Positions 9,381 through 17,834 are shown, numbered from the stretch's first letter. The stretch: 64,000 nucleotides of DNA from Salipiger bermudensis HTCC2601 (GCF_000153725.1 NZ_DS022276.1:2629893-2693892); one strand, 5' to 3'. Notes: a model not told the origin generated them from the letters alone. Translations and numbers: made by a program.

Positions 9381-10307
9381 ATGTCGAAGATCCTGATCAC
9401 CTGCGCACTCACAGGCTCGATCCATACGCCGACCATGTCGCCGCACCTGCCGGTCACTGCCGACGAGATCGTCGAGCAGGGCGTGGCCGCCGCCGAGGCC
9501 GGGGCTGCAATCCTGCACCTGCACGCGCGCGACCCTGGAACCGGCAAACCGTCGGCAAGTCCGGAGCTTTTCAACGCCTTCCTGCCACGGCTGAAGCAGG
9601 GCACCGGCGCCGTGCTCAACCTCACCACCGGCGGCAGCGCGGTGATGACGCTCGAAGAGCGGCTGGCCGCGCCCAAGGCGGCGGAGCCAGAGATGTGTTC
9701 GCTCAACATGGGCTCGATGAACTTCGCACTCTACCCGATGGCGGCGCGGATCTCGGAGTGGGAGCACGACTGGGAGCAGCCGTTCCTCGAGAACTCCGAC
9801 GACCTGATCTTCAAGAACACGCCCCGCGACATCGCCCATGTGCTGACCGAGATGGGCGAGAAGCGCGGCGCACGTTTCGAGTTCGAGTGCTACGACGTGG
9901 GCCACCTCTACATGCTGCGCCACTTCGTCGATCGCGGGCTGGTGAGCGGGCCGATCTTTTTGCAATTCGTCTTTGGCGTGCTGGGCGGGATTGGACCGGA
10001 CCCCGAGAACCTCGACCACATGAAGCGTATCGCCGACAAGCTTTTCGGCGACAGCTACCAGTTCTCGGTGCTCGCCGCCGGGCGCCACCAGATGCCTCTG
10101 GCCACCATGGCCGCCGCCATGGGCGGGCACGTCCGGGTGGGGCTCGAGGACAGCCTCACCATCGCACGCGGCACGCTGGCCCGGTCCAATGCCGAGCAGG
10201 TCGCCAAGATCCGCCGGATCGTCGAAGAACTGGGCCGCGAGCCCGCCACCCCCGACGAGGCGCGCGCCATGCTGGGCCTCAAGGGCGCGGACAGGACGGC
10301 GATATGA
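9381..10307 (+). CDS. Beta-keto acid cleavage enzyme (BKACE/Kce family, DUF849)
   Basis: A 308-residue TIM-barrel enzyme of the BKACE family. Members condense a beta-keto acid with acetyl-CoA and split it to acetoacetate and a new CoA ester; the founding enzyme acts on 3-keto-5-aminohexanoate. The metal-binding HLHARD (His46, His48) and the late VRVGLEDS glutamate are present. It starts right after the aminotransferase stop. An aminotransferase that makes an oxo acid followed by a BKACE suggests a route from the imported amine to a keto acid and then CoA esters; the specific acid is unknown. Confidence 0.9.
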   Translation: MSKILITCALTGSIHTPTMSPHLPVTADEIVEQGVAAAEAGAAILHLHARDPGTGKPSASPELFNAFLPRLKQGTGAVLNLTTGGSAVMTLEERLAAPKAAEPEMCSLNMGSMNFALYPMAARISEWEHDWEQPFLENSDDLIFKNTPRDIAHVLTEMGEKRGARFEFECYDVGHLYMLRHFVDRGLVSGPIFLQFVFGVLGGIGPDPENLDHMKRIADKLFGDSYQFSVLAAGRHQMPLATMAAAMGGHVRVGLEDSLTIARGTLARSNAEQVAKIRRIVEELGREPATPDEARAMLGLKGADRTAI

Positions 10308-10783
10308 CCGTTCAGTTCGAGGTCGCGACCGAGGCCCAAGTGCCGCGCCTGCACGCGGCGCTGGCACGGCTCTCGCAGGATCTGGGCGATACCCATCGAG
10401 CTGGGGTGGACGAGCTGCGCCGTGCGGGCTTCGGCGCGCATCCGGCCTTTCGCGCCGTGCTCGCCAGCGAGGCGGGCGAGACGCTGGGCGTTGCGCTCTA
10501 CTCGCCGAGCTTCTCGACCGCGCGCGGGGGCGTCGTGGTCTATGTCTCGGATCTCTGGGTCGATGCGCAGACCCGGGGCAGCGGGCTTGGCCCGCGCCTG
10601 CTGGCGGCGGTGCTGCGCGATGCGCAGGCGTGTTGGGGGGCGGGGCGGATGAAGCTCAACGTCTACCACGCCACGCCGCGCGCCCGCAGTTTCTACGAGC
10701 GTCTGGGCTTCACCCCGGCCGAGGGCCAGACCGAGATGCATCTTGATGAAACGGGCTGCGAGGCCCTGAAGGACACCCGATGA
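10304..10783 (+). CDS. GNAT family N-acetyltransferase
   Basis: A 159-residue acetyl-CoA-dependent N-acetyltransferase. The acetyl-CoA pyrophosphate-binding motif A is seen as VDAQTRGSGLGPRLL after the beta-strand VYVSDLWV, and the C-terminal motif B is ARSFYERLGF. Its ATG overlaps the BKACE stop and its end overlaps the deacetylase start. Pairing an acetyltransferase with an acetylpolyamine deacetylase implies an acetylated intermediate or detoxification cycle for amines, an inference from context. Confidence 0.85.
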   Translation: MTVQFEVATEAQVPRLHAALARLSQDLGDTHRAGVDELRRAGFGAHPAFRAVLASEAGETLGVALYSPSFSTARGGVVVYVSDLWVDAQTRGSGLGPRLLAAVLRDAQACWGAGRMKLNVYHATPRARSFYERLGFTPAEGQTEMHLDETGCEALKDTR

Positions 10784-11802
10784 AAGCCTTTCTCGACGAC
10801 CGCCAGTGGCACCACGATCCCAAGCATTTCATGGCCAACGGCAAGGTCTATCCCAGCCCCGAGGAACCGCGCCGGATCGAGGTGCTGAAAGCCGCCGCCG
10901 AAGACGCCGGCTGCGCCTTCGAGGCGCCCCGGGATGCCGGGCTCGGCCCCATCGCGGCGCTGCACTCGCCCGAGTACCTGACCTTCCTGCGCAACATCTA
11001 CACCCGCTGGCAGCGCATTCCCGATGCCGGCCCCGAGGTGATCCCGAACATCCACCCGGCCAACCGTAGCGACGGCTATCCGAAATCCGCCATCGGGCAG
11101 GCCGGCTACCATCAGGCCGACACCGCCTGTCCGATCGCCGAGCACACCTTCGAGGCGGCCTACTGGTCGGCGCAGAGTGCCATCGCCGGGGCCGACCTGA
11201 TCGCGGGCGGCGCGGGGGCGGCCTATGCGCTGTCGCGCCCGCCCGGGCACCACGCCTTCGGTGATCTCGCCGGCGGGTTCTGCTTTCTCAACAATGCCGG
11301 AATCGCCGCCGAGCGGCTGCGCGCGGCAGGTCTGCGGCCTGCGATCCTTGATGTGGACGTGCATCACGGCAACGGCACGCAGGGGATCTTCTACGGCCGC
11401 GATGACGTTCTGACCGTCTCGCTTCACGCCGATCCGGCGCGCTTCTACCCGTTCTTCTGGGGCCATGTGCAGGAGCGCGGCGAGGGGCGCGGCACCGGTT
11501 GCAACCTGAACCTGCCGTTGCCCCGGGGCACCGACGACGTGGCCTACCTCGCGGCGCTGGAGATCGCGCTCGAGCGGGTCGGGAGCTTCGGCACCGAGGT
11601 GCTGGTCGTGGCGCTGGGGCTTGATGCCTCGATCGACGACCCGTTCAAGGGCTTCGCCGTGACGCAGGACGGCTTTGCGCGCATCGGCGCGGCCATCGCC
11701 AAGGCCGGCCTGCCAACGCTCTTCGTGCAGGAGGGGGGCTATCTGAGCCCGTCGCTCGGGGCGAACCTGACACGGACCCTGACCGGCTTTCAGGGCGGCT
11801 GA
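10780..11802 (+). CDS. Acetylpolyamine amidohydrolase (class II HDAC-like deacetylase)
   Basis: A 340-residue zinc deacetylase resembling acetylpolyamine amidohydrolases, which remove acetyl groups from N-acetylated putrescine, cadaverine or spermidine. Catalytic His157-His158 sit in RPPGHHA. Zinc ligands are Asp193 and His195 in DVDVHHGNGTQ plus Asp282 in LGLDASIDDP. The transition-state tyrosine is Tyr321 in EGGY. All active-site residues are present and their spacing closely tracks the well-studied Mycoplana enzyme as I recall it. It is the last gene of the operon and is the main reason to read the transporter as a polyamine or acetylpolyamine importer. Confidence 0.9.
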   Translation: MKAFLDDRQWHHDPKHFMANGKVYPSPEEPRRIEVLKAAAEDAGCAFEAPRDAGLGPIAALHSPEYLTFLRNIYTRWQRIPDAGPEVIPNIHPANRSDGYPKSAIGQAGYHQADTACPIAEHTFEAAYWSAQSAIAGADLIAGGAGAAYALSRPPGHHAFGDLAGGFCFLNNAGIAAERLRAAGLRPAILDVDVHHGNGTQGIFYGRDDVLTVSLHADPARFYPFFWGHVQERGEGRGTGCNLNLPLPRGTDDVAYLAALEIALERVGSFGTEVLVVALGLDASIDDPFKGFAVTQDGFARIGAAIAKAGLPTLFVQEGGYLSPSLGANLTRTLTGFQGG

Positions 11803-11809
11803 TCAGCCG
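11796..11809. other. Perfect 14-base palindrome over the deacetylase stop codon
   Basis: CGGCTGATCAGCCG is fully self-complementary and covers the TGA stop. It could form a short cruciform or RNA hairpin at the operon end, or be a binding site. It lacks a loop and a T-run, so a conventional intrinsic terminator is not supported. Confidence 0.4.
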
Positions 11810-11979
11810 ATTTCAAGGAGGGCTCGGCGCAGCGCCTCGACGCGTCGCGCGGGGAGCGCTCGGGCGGGGCAGGTGCCATGCCCGCGCACATCGCCCCCGC
11901 GGGACGGCGCCCAGCAAGCGTCGCAGCCTTCGGATCTCGCTGGTTTCACATCGTGAGAATCGCCTTAAAGTGGTATTGT

Positions 11980-12013
11980 CCTCGCATTGAATTCACCATT
12001 TTTCTTTGCGAGG
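11980..12013 (+). promoter_or_regulatory. Possible ribosome-site-masking hairpin upstream of the metzincin gene
   Basis: CCTCGCA (11980-11986) is complementary to TGCGAGG (12007-12013), with a 20-base A+T-rich loop. The right arm contains the GAGG ribosome-binding sequence of the gene starting at 12018. If the stem forms it would hide the ribosome site and lower translation. The pairing is direct from sequence; the regulatory role is inferred. Confidence 0.35.
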
Positions 12014-12017
12014 TGTT

Positions 12018-15000
12018 ATGGTCCGGTCTTTTCACTTTCGTTTAGTGGCCTGTTTCTTAATGGCCTTTCCTGCGTCCGTTGCCGCCGATCTGGATCGTGA
12101 TTGTCGTGACGAGCTGGTGGTGGGGCGTGACGCGGGAGACAATCACAGGTGGTTCGTCTTCGGAGATGATCCGTCCGGCTATGCACTCGAAACGCGTGGC
12201 GGCGACGGGTGGGGCATCGCACGCGAAGCGCTGTCGGTTGCGGTCGGCGACATCGACGGTGACGGGCGCGACGAGTTCGCTGTCGGGCGGGACGGCGCCG
12301 CTTCGCAGTCGGTGCGCGTGCTGCTTTTCGACGATGCCAATGCCGGCTTCGGGCAGATCGCCTCGCTGGGCAACGGCTGGGGCGCCGGACGCAGTGCGAC
12401 CGCCATCGCCTTCGGCAATGTCGATGGCGATGCCGCGCTCGAGATGGCCGTGGGCCGGGACGCGCCGGACGGGATGCGGTTCGAGATCTACGATGACCGC
12501 GATGCCAATTTCGCCGTGCTCCACACCGGTGGCTCCAGCTGGGGGAGCGACCGCCGCGTGACCGCGCTTGCCTTCGGGGACGTCGATGGCGATGGCCGTG
12601 ACGAGCTGGTCGTCGGGCGCTCGGGCGGGGCCGTGGCGCGGCCGCGCTGGATCGTGGTGGACGACGCCGCCGGCGGCTTCGCCGAGATGATCGCCGCGGG
12701 AGCCAGCTGGGGCGCCGGGCGCCGGGTAACCGCGCTCGCGACCGGTGACGTCGACGGCGACGGCTTCGACGAGATCGCCGTCGGGCGCGATGCCGGCGCC
12801 AATTTCCACTGGGGCGTCTTCGACGGGGCAGACGGCAATTTCGCGCTTCTCCAGAGCGGCGGAGACGGCTGGGGCACGACGCGTGAGACCACGGCACTGG
12901 CGCTCGGAGACCTTGATGGCGACGGCATGGATGAGCTGGTCGTGGGGCGCAACGGTGGCTCCGGTGTGCGCGTCCTGACCTTCGATGATGCGGCTGCGGG
13001 CTTTCGGATGCTGGAGGAACTGGCCTCCGGCTGGGGTGTCAGCCGCGGGGTGCGGGCCATCGCGGTGGGGGATCCCGACGGCGACTTCGTCGATGAGATC
13101 GCCGTCGGGCGCAACGGCGGCTCGGGGCCGCGCTGGTTCGTCTACGACGACCGCCTGCGCGGCTTCGAATTGCTGCAGGATGGTGGCGACGAATGGGGTG
13201 TCGGCCGTGCGGTCAACGCGCTGGCCTTCCGCGCGGCGCGACCGAGCGGCATGGACAGCGATGTCGACGGGCTGTTCGATGTCTGGGAGCAGGCCGGGAT
13301 CGATATCGATTGCGACGGCGTGGCCGATTTCACCCCGCCGGGGGCCGATCCGGACCGCAAGAACGTTTATGTCGAGATGGACTTCATGACCAACCACGAC
13401 CCGGACGACGATGCGGTCAACGACGTGATCGCGGCCTTCGCGACTGCACCTGTCAGCAATCCGGACGGCAGCACCGGCATCGATCTGGTGATCGATCAGG
13501 ACGATCAGATCCCGGAGGTGCTCGACATCACCACGTGGGATGATGTCGACGACATCAGGGAGGCGAATTTCGGCACCGCGGCCGAACGGGCCGATCCCGA
13601 TGCCGACAAGATCCTCGCGGCCAAGGCGCTGGTCTATCGCTACGCGCTCTACGCCCACGCCCGCGATGGCGGCAAGTCCTCGGGCCGGGCGAAGCGCGGC
13701 AATTTCGTCGTCTCGCTCGGTGACGGCTGGGGAAGGGATGCGAGCGGGCATAGCGTCGGCACGCGCCGGCAGCAGGCAGGCACCATCATGCACGAGCTTG
13801 GCCACACGCTCGGCCTTGGTCACGGCGGCGGTGACAATGTGAACTGCAAGCCGAACTATCTCAGCGTGATGAGCTATTCCTTCCAGACCCGGCACATCCC
13901 GAACCCCGGCGCGACCGGGCCAAGGCTCGACTATTCCGGTCTGGCGCTGCCGGATCTCGACGAGTCGGCGCTGAACGAGGGGCTGGGCATCCAGGACGGC
14001 ACCGACAACACGATTTTCGGCACCGACGGCAGCACCAACGTCGTTGGCGCGGGCAGCGGCGCGATCGACTGGGACCAGTCGGGCGGTATCGACGCCGGCA
14101 CCGTGCCTTCGGATATCAACTTCACCACCGCCAGTGCCTGCGCGGCCTCGCCGGGCGAGACGCTGCTGGGGTTCGATGACTGGCAGAACCTGTTCCTGCC
14201 GACCCGCTCGGCGCCCGGCCAGCCGCTCGACGAGGTGATGTTCCCGGAGGACGAGATGACCGCCGAGGACGCGGCCGCGATCGAAGCCTGCGCCACCGGC
14301 GAAGACAGCGCGCGCTGCACCATGCCGCCCTTCGAATACGCCGCCAAGTTCGTCTGCGGCGTGCAGGATGATCCGGAGACCCTGCGGCTCACGCGCGGGG
14401 TCTATGGCACGACGGTCAATGTCCACAACCCGTGGGACCGTGACGCGCTGTTCTACAAGAAGGTCGCGGTGGCCTATCCGCCGGCAGAACAGGCGGCGGG
14501 CGATATCCTGCAGATGGGCAAGGACCTGCTGCGCTACGACGAGGCGCTGAAGGTGGATTGCGAGGATATCCGCGAGAAGGCCTTCGGCGGGCGCTTCCCG
14601 ACGCCCTATGTCGAGGGCTTCGTGGTGATCCAGAGCTTTGACAGCCTCGACGTCACCGGCGTCTACACCACCGCCGCGCTGATCGATGACGGCGCCGCCT
14701 GCTGTGGGCGTCAGGACCGGGAGGTCCGCAACACCGGCATGGAGATCGTGGAGATCGACGAGCGTCGCAAGCCGCGCCGACCCGACCCGGATCCCGATCC
14801 GGGCGCCCCCGACCTGCTGCCCGAACCTGTCTTTGCGCCGCCGCCCTCGGATGCGCCGGGCACCTTGCCGCAGAATTACTGCGGCGCGTTGCCGGCAGGC
14901 GTCCCGATCAGCACGCTGCAACTGCACCTGCGCATCCGCAACCAGGGCGACGCGGGGGCGGGTGCGTCGACCACGACGGTGCTCTTCAGCCCCTCGGCGC

Positions 15001-15221
15001 AGCTTGATCCGGTGGCGGGCACAGTCGATCTGGCGACCCCGGCGCTGGCGGCTGGCGCCGCCCATGAGCACGTGGTCGACATCCCCCGGCGCTGCTTCCC
15101 CGGTGGCGGCTCGGGCTGTTCCTTCCGCATCACCGCGGATGCGGCCCAGCCCGAGGATGTGGCGGAATCCGACGAGGGCAACAATATCGCGCAGAGCTTC
15201 TGCCCCGGCATCGCGCCATGA
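12018..15221 (+). CDS. Secreted metzincin-type metalloprotease with FG-GAP propeller and CARDB domain
   Basis: A 1067-residue exported protein. Residues 1-23 are a Sec signal peptide. Residues about 24-405 hold seven FG-GAP/integrin-type repeats with calcium-loop motifs such as DIDGDGRDE. A metzincin zinc protease domain follows: HELGHTLGLGH at His592 and a Met-turn VMSY at Met618, giving the full HExxHxxGxxH signature. A proline/Asp-rich linker (PDPDPDPGAP) precedes a C-terminal CARDB-like adhesion domain (STLQLHLRIRNQGDAG). ATG 12018 is chosen because GAGG lies upstream; an alternative TTG at 12006 would add four residues. It stands alone between operons. Likely an extracellular calcium-dependent protease; target unknown. 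Confidence 0.85.
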   Translation: MVRSFHFRLVACFLMAFPASVAADLDRDCRDELVVGRDAGDNHRWFVFGDDPSGYALETRGGDGWGIAREALSVAVGDIDGDGRDEFAVGRDGAASQSVRVLLFDDANAGFGQIASLGNGWGAGRSATAIAFGNVDGDAALEMAVGRDAPDGMRFEIYDDRDANFAVLHTGGSSWGSDRRVTALAFGDVDGDGRDELVVGRSGGAVARPRWIVVDDAAGGFAEMIAAGASWGAGRRVTALATGDVDGDGFDEIAVGRDAGANFHWGVFDGADGNFALLQSGGDGWGTTRETTALALGDLDGDGMDELVVGRNGGSGVRVLTFDDAAAGFRMLEELASGWGVSRGVRAIAVGDPDGDFVDEIAVGRNGGSGPRWFVYDDRLRGFELLQDGGDEWGVGRAVNALAFRAARPSGMDSDVDGLFDVWEQAGIDIDCDGVADFTPPGADPDRKNVYVEMDFMTNHDPDDDAVNDVIAAFATAPVSNPDGSTGIDLVIDQDDQIPEVLDITTWDDVDDIREANFGTAAERADPDADKILAAKALVYRYALYAHARDGGKSSGRAKRGNFVVSLGDGWGRDASGHSVGTRRQQAGTIMHELGHTLGLGHGGGDNVNCKPNYLSVMSYSFQTRHIPNPGATGPRLDYSGLALPDLDESALNEGLGIQDGTDNTIFGTDGSTNVVGAGSGAIDWDQSGGIDAGTVPSDINFTTASACAASPGETLLGFDDWQNLFLPTRSAPGQPLDEVMFPEDEMTAEDAAAIEACATGEDSARCTMPPFEYAAKFVCGVQDDPETLRLTRGVYGTTVNVHNPWDRDALFYKKVAVAYPPAEQAAGDILQMGKDLLRYDEALKVDCEDIREKAFGGRFPTPYVEGFVVIQSFDSLDVTGVYTTAALIDDGAACCGRQDREVRNTGMEIVEIDERRKPRRPDPDPDPGAPDLLPEPVFAPPPSDAPGTLPQNYCGALPAGVPISTLQLHLRIRNQGDAGAGASTTTVLFSPSAQLDPVAGTVDLATPALAAGAAHEHVVDIPRRCFPGGGSGCSFRITADAAQPEDVAESDEGNNIAQSFCPGIAP
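12087..13230 (+). repeat. Seven-unit FG-GAP repeat array inside the metzincin gene
   Basis: Seven units of about 53-54 residues, each with a D-x-D-x-D-x-x-x-E/D loop, then VGRD or VGRN, an aromatic strand (such as RWFVYDD) and a GxGWGxxR turn. Seven units would close one seven-bladed beta-propeller of the integrin-alpha type. The second loop aspartates are altered in unit 1 (DRDCRDE) and unit 3 (NVDGDAALE), so calcium binding may differ there. Confidence 0.8.
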
Positions 15222-15245
15222 TCGGGCTGATGGCGCGGGGCGGTT

Positions 15246-15971
15246 TCACTTGCGGACGAAGCTGAACGAGAACGCCGAGCCGCGGTGGTAGTCCTTGGCA
15301 AATATCACCCGGGTTCCGTCGTCCGAGAAACAGGTCTCCTCGATCAGCAGCGCGGGGCCGAACTGCTCGAGCTTGTGCAGCTTGGCGACGAGCTCCGGCA
15401 GCATCGTCGCGCTGATATTCGCGGTCGAGGCGATGGGGCGACGGTCCATCTCGGTCAGCATCTCGACGATGGATCCCGCCCAGTCCATGCGGCCCTGCTG
15501 GCCGTCGTGGAACAGGGCGACGGGGATCCAGTCGAGCGAATAGACCAGTGGTTCGCCATTGGCATGACGCAGACGCTCGACCCGCATCACCGGGTCGTCG
15601 ACGGCGATGCCGAGTGCGGCGGCGACCTCGGCATCGGCGGGGATGGTCGAGAAGCCGAGGATGCTGGTCTCGGCGACGTAGCCGTGGCTGCGGACCATGT
15701 CCGAGACGCTCTCGAACTTGGTGATCGGCCGGGCGATGGTCAGCATGGCGCCGGCGGTCACGAAGCGGCCCTTGCCCTGCTGGGCCTCGATGATCGAGTC
15801 CTGTTCGAGCAGCTTCAGAGCCTCCCGCAGGGTCGGGCGGGACACGTGGAAACGCTCGCTCATCTCCTTCTCGGAGGGCAGCTTGTCCCCGAGCGTCAGC
15901 CCGTCGTCGCGGATCATCTCGAGCACGCTGCTCCGCAACCACTCGATGCCGCCGGTCTTCAGCTTCTCCAT
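15246..15971 (-). CDS. GntR family transcriptional regulator (HutC/UTRA type)
   Basis: A 241-residue GntR regulator. The winged HTH covers about residues 10-78 (GDKLPSEKEMSERFHVSR, then PTLREALKLLE), and residues 95-240 form the UTRA effector-binding domain, which often senses sugar phosphates or amino compounds. It is the last gene of the leftward operon after the FrlC-like and asparaginase genes and overlaps the asparaginase end by 13 bases. It is the likely repressor of both divergent operons: TTGT-N3-ACAA motifs occur at both promoters and just upstream of this gene. The position matches FraR beside the Salmonella fructose-asparagine genes. Confidence 0.9.
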   Translation of the reverse strand: MEKLKTGGIEWLRSSVLEMIRDDGLTLGDKLPSEKEMSERFHVSRPTLREALKLLEQDSIIEAQQGKGRFVTAGAMLTIARPITKFESVSDMVRSHGYVAETSILGFSTIPADAEVAAALGIAVDDPVMRVERLRHANGEPLVYSLDWIPVALFHDGQQGRMDWAGSIVEMLTEMDRRPIASTANISATMLPELVAKLHKLEQFGPALLIEETCFSDDGTRVIFAKDYHRGSAFSFSFVRK

Positions 15972-16975
15972 GTTGGCCTCCCTGCTTCGCCTCGCCTGTC
16001 AAACAACTCCGCGATCTGCGCGGGAGATCTTTGCGATGCCAGTGCATATTGCAACAATATTCGGGCTTTTGCCGGGGAAAACCCTGCGGCAGGAAGAAAG
16101 CCGTGGCCCCGGTTGCGGCTGTTGCCGGGCACTCGCCCGAAAGCCTGCGAGGCGGCAATGACGATGCCGCCGCCCTCATGCACCCAGGTCTCGAGCGCCT
16201 TGGCCTGCCGGCTCGTGGCATAGCCCGGTGCGAAGCCCGCGATCACGATCCCGCGGGCCCCTGCGGCGATGAACGCCTCGATTGCGGCGGCGTCGCCGTC
16301 GCTGTGGCAATGCAGGATATCGACGCGGGGGAGGGCGCCGAGCCGATGCCAGGGCAAAAACGGGCCGGGCGCGGCGGAGCGGGCGAAGAGGTCGAGCTCT
16401 GAGCCTGCGAAGCGCCCCAGCGGACCGAACCTGGGCGAGCGGAACGTGTCGAGCGCGCTGTTGTCGAGCTTGGTGACATCACGCGGGTCGTGCAAGACGC
16501 CGTCGAAGGCGACCGCGACCGATCCTCCGAGGCGCTGGTCCGCGGCGGCGGTCAGGGCGTGAAACAGGTTCATCGGCCCATCGGCGCCCTGCGCCGACGC
16601 CGGGCGCTGCGCACCGGTGACCACCAGGGGCACGTCGAGGTCCCAGCACAGGGACAGGAAAAACGCCGCCTCGGCCAGGGCGCCCGTGCCGTGAGTGAGC
16701 ACGAAACCCGAGATCGATGGGGCCTCCTTCAGCGTCGCGGCGCAGGCGGCACAGATTGCGGCCCAGCGCTCGGCCCCCATGTCGAAGCTGGGAGCCGGGT
16801 CGACGGGCACGTTTGTAACGTCGAAGCGCCCGCGCAGCTGCCCGGAGCGCTCGAGCAACGCGTCGGGGGAAAGGCTTCCGGCGTTGCCGTAGTCGTTGAT
16901 TTCAAAAGGATCTTCGGCAAGAGCGGTGATCGTTCCGCCGGCGACGATCAGCCCGATATGCGGCAGGGCGCTCAT
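15959..16975 (-). CDS. Asparaginase-family amidohydrolase with altered substrate pocket (FraE-like)
   Basis: A 338-residue cytoplasmic member of the type I/II asparaginase family, with no signal peptide. The nucleophile threonine (Thr15 in GGTIT), second threonine (Thr97 in THGTG) and lysine (Lys169 in DVTKL) are conserved. However, the residue equivalent to E. coli AnsB Asp90 is Gly98 and that of Gln59 is Phe64 (PAPSFDM). In classical enzymes these two bind the alpha-amino group of asparagine. Their loss fits a substrate whose alpha-amino group is substituted, such as fructosyl-asparagine. It sits between FrlC-like and GntR genes, paralleling fraE. Deamidation of a glycated asparagine is inferred, not shown. 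Confidence 0.88.
   Translation of the reverse strand: MSALPHIGLIVAGGTITALAEDPFEINDYGNAGSLSPDALLERSGQLRGRFDVTNVPVDPAPSFDMGAERWAAICAACAATLKEAPSISGFVLTHGTGALAEAAFFLSLCWDLDVPLVVTGAQRPASAQGADGPMNLFHALTAAADQRLGGSVAVAFDGVLHDPRDVTKLDNSALDTFRSPRFGPLGRFAGSELDLFARSAAPGPFLPWHRLGALPRVDILHCHSDGDAAAIEAFIAAGARGIVIAGFAPGYATSRQAKALETWVHEGGGIVIAASQAFGRVPGNSRNRGHGFLPAAGFSPAKARILLQYALASQRSPAQIAELFDRRGEAGRPTWRS
15996..16006. promoter_or_regulatory. Candidate GntR operator upstream of the regulator gene
   Basis: CTGTCAAACAA matches ten of eleven positions of the TTGTCAAACAA motif found at the divergent promoters. It lies 25 bases upstream of the GntR start, inside the 3' end of the asparaginase gene. It could allow autoregulation from an internal promoter. 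Confidence 0.45.
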
Positions 16976-17802
16976 GCGGCTTGCAGCATTGCTGCGCGGG
17001 CGCTTTCGAGCGGCGTCCGCGGGTCGAGCCAGTAGGCTTGCGACACGAACTCGAAGCTGTAGTCGCCTTGGTAGCCCGCGGCTTCCAACTCGGCGACATA
17101 CTGCGCCAACGGCAGGCTGCCGTCGCCCCAGGCGAGGTGCCCCTCGGGCGTGCCGTCACAGACATGCACATGCCGCAGCGCGTCTCCGAACCGGGCGAGG
17201 TAGTCTGCCGGGGTCTCTCCCGCCGCGGCCATGGCATTGAGGTCGAGGATGGCGGCGACCTGCGGCGAAGCGAGCTCGGCCATCATGCGGGCGAGCTCGG
17301 CACTGGTGGTGATGAGGTTCGACTCCGTCCGCGAGAGCGGCTCGAGCAGCAGCGTGACACCCTCTCTCGCGGCTTCGTCGGCGAGCGCGCCGAGCTGGTC
17401 TCGGGCGCGCTCCCACGCATCGGAGGCGGGAGCGTCGGCATAGCCCCACCCCGCCGTCACCAGCAGCTGCCGGCAGTCGAGCGAGGCGGCGCCATGCAGG
17501 GCCCTGCGGAAGTAGTCGAAACTACGGCGCGCGGTGCCGGGATGCTCTGAAGCGAGGTTGATCGGGTAGACGCACTGCTCGGGTGTGAAGCAGCTGAGCG
17601 AGAGATCACGGGCGGCGATCATGCGCCGCACATCGCGGAGTTCCGTGGCGGAGGCGTCATCGAGGCTGAGATGCGGCATGCCTGCCCAAAGTTCGATCCG
17701 TGCAAAGCCGAGCGCCGCCGCATCGTCAAGGAATCGCGTCAGGCTGTGACGGAAATAATGGATGTTCATGGCGGCCAGCCTGCTGGACAATGTCTGCGAC
17801 AT
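16972..17802 (-). CDS. Sugar epimerase, TIM-barrel, FrlC-like (fructoselysine 3-epimerase family)
   Basis: A 276-residue AP-endonuclease-2-fold isomerase. It resembles FrlC, which interconverts psicoselysine and fructoselysine: shared blocks include FTPEQCVYPINLA, LLLEPLSRTESNLI (metal-binding Glu) and GDALRHVHVCDG followed by GDGSLPL. Length equals the 276 residues recalled for E. coli FrlC. GGGAG eight bases upstream supports the start at 17802 over an internal Met at residue 13. First gene of the leftward operon, overlapping the asparaginase start by four bases. It probably brings the 3-epimer of the imported Amadori compound into the main pathway. Confidence 0.85.
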   Translation of the reverse strand: MSQTLSSRLAAMNIHYFRHSLTRFLDDAAALGFARIELWAGMPHLSLDDASATELRDVRRMIAARDLSLSCFTPEQCVYPINLASEHPGTARRSFDYFRRALHGAASLDCRQLLVTAGWGYADAPASDAWERARDQLGALADEAAREGVTLLLEPLSRTESNLITTSAELARMMAELASPQVAAILDLNAMAAAGETPADYLARFGDALRHVHVCDGTPEGHLAWGDGSLPLAQYVAELEAAGYQGDYSFEFVSQAYWLDPRTPLESARAAMLQAA

Positions 17803-17823
17803 GAGGCGACTCCCTTTGATGTA

Positions 17824-17834
17824 TTGTTTGACAA
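17824..17834. promoter_or_regulatory. Candidate GntR operator for the leftward operon
   Basis: TTGTTTGACAA, the exact reverse complement of TTGTCAAACAA found at 17954, lies 22 bases upstream of the FrlC-like start codon. The core is a TTGT-N3-ACAA inverted repeat of the size GntR dimers bind. A repressor bound here would block the leftward transcript start. Confidence 0.55.

Noticed and set aside
8193-10367. A 724-codon minus-strand frame over the aminotransferase and BKACE genes.
   Set aside because: Both plus-strand genes have complete catalytic motifs and overlapping starts and stops; this frame has none.
12087-13230. The regular repeat pattern as a possible CRISPR-like or satellite array.
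   Set aside because: The repeats are in frame, of about 160 bases, diverged at DNA level, and encode FG-GAP protein units. No CRISPR array with short identical repeats was seen anywhere.
12057-15071. A 1004-codon frame antisense to the metzincin gene.
   Set aside because: It lacks any family pattern and mirrors the repeats of the real gene. It is a codon-bias shadow.
16972-17802. Annotation as hydroxypyruvate isomerase or xylose isomerase-like enzyme.
   Set aside because: Blocks FTPEQCVYPINLA and GDALRHVHVCDG fit FrlC best, and FrlB- and FrlD-like genes lie in the same divergent cluster.
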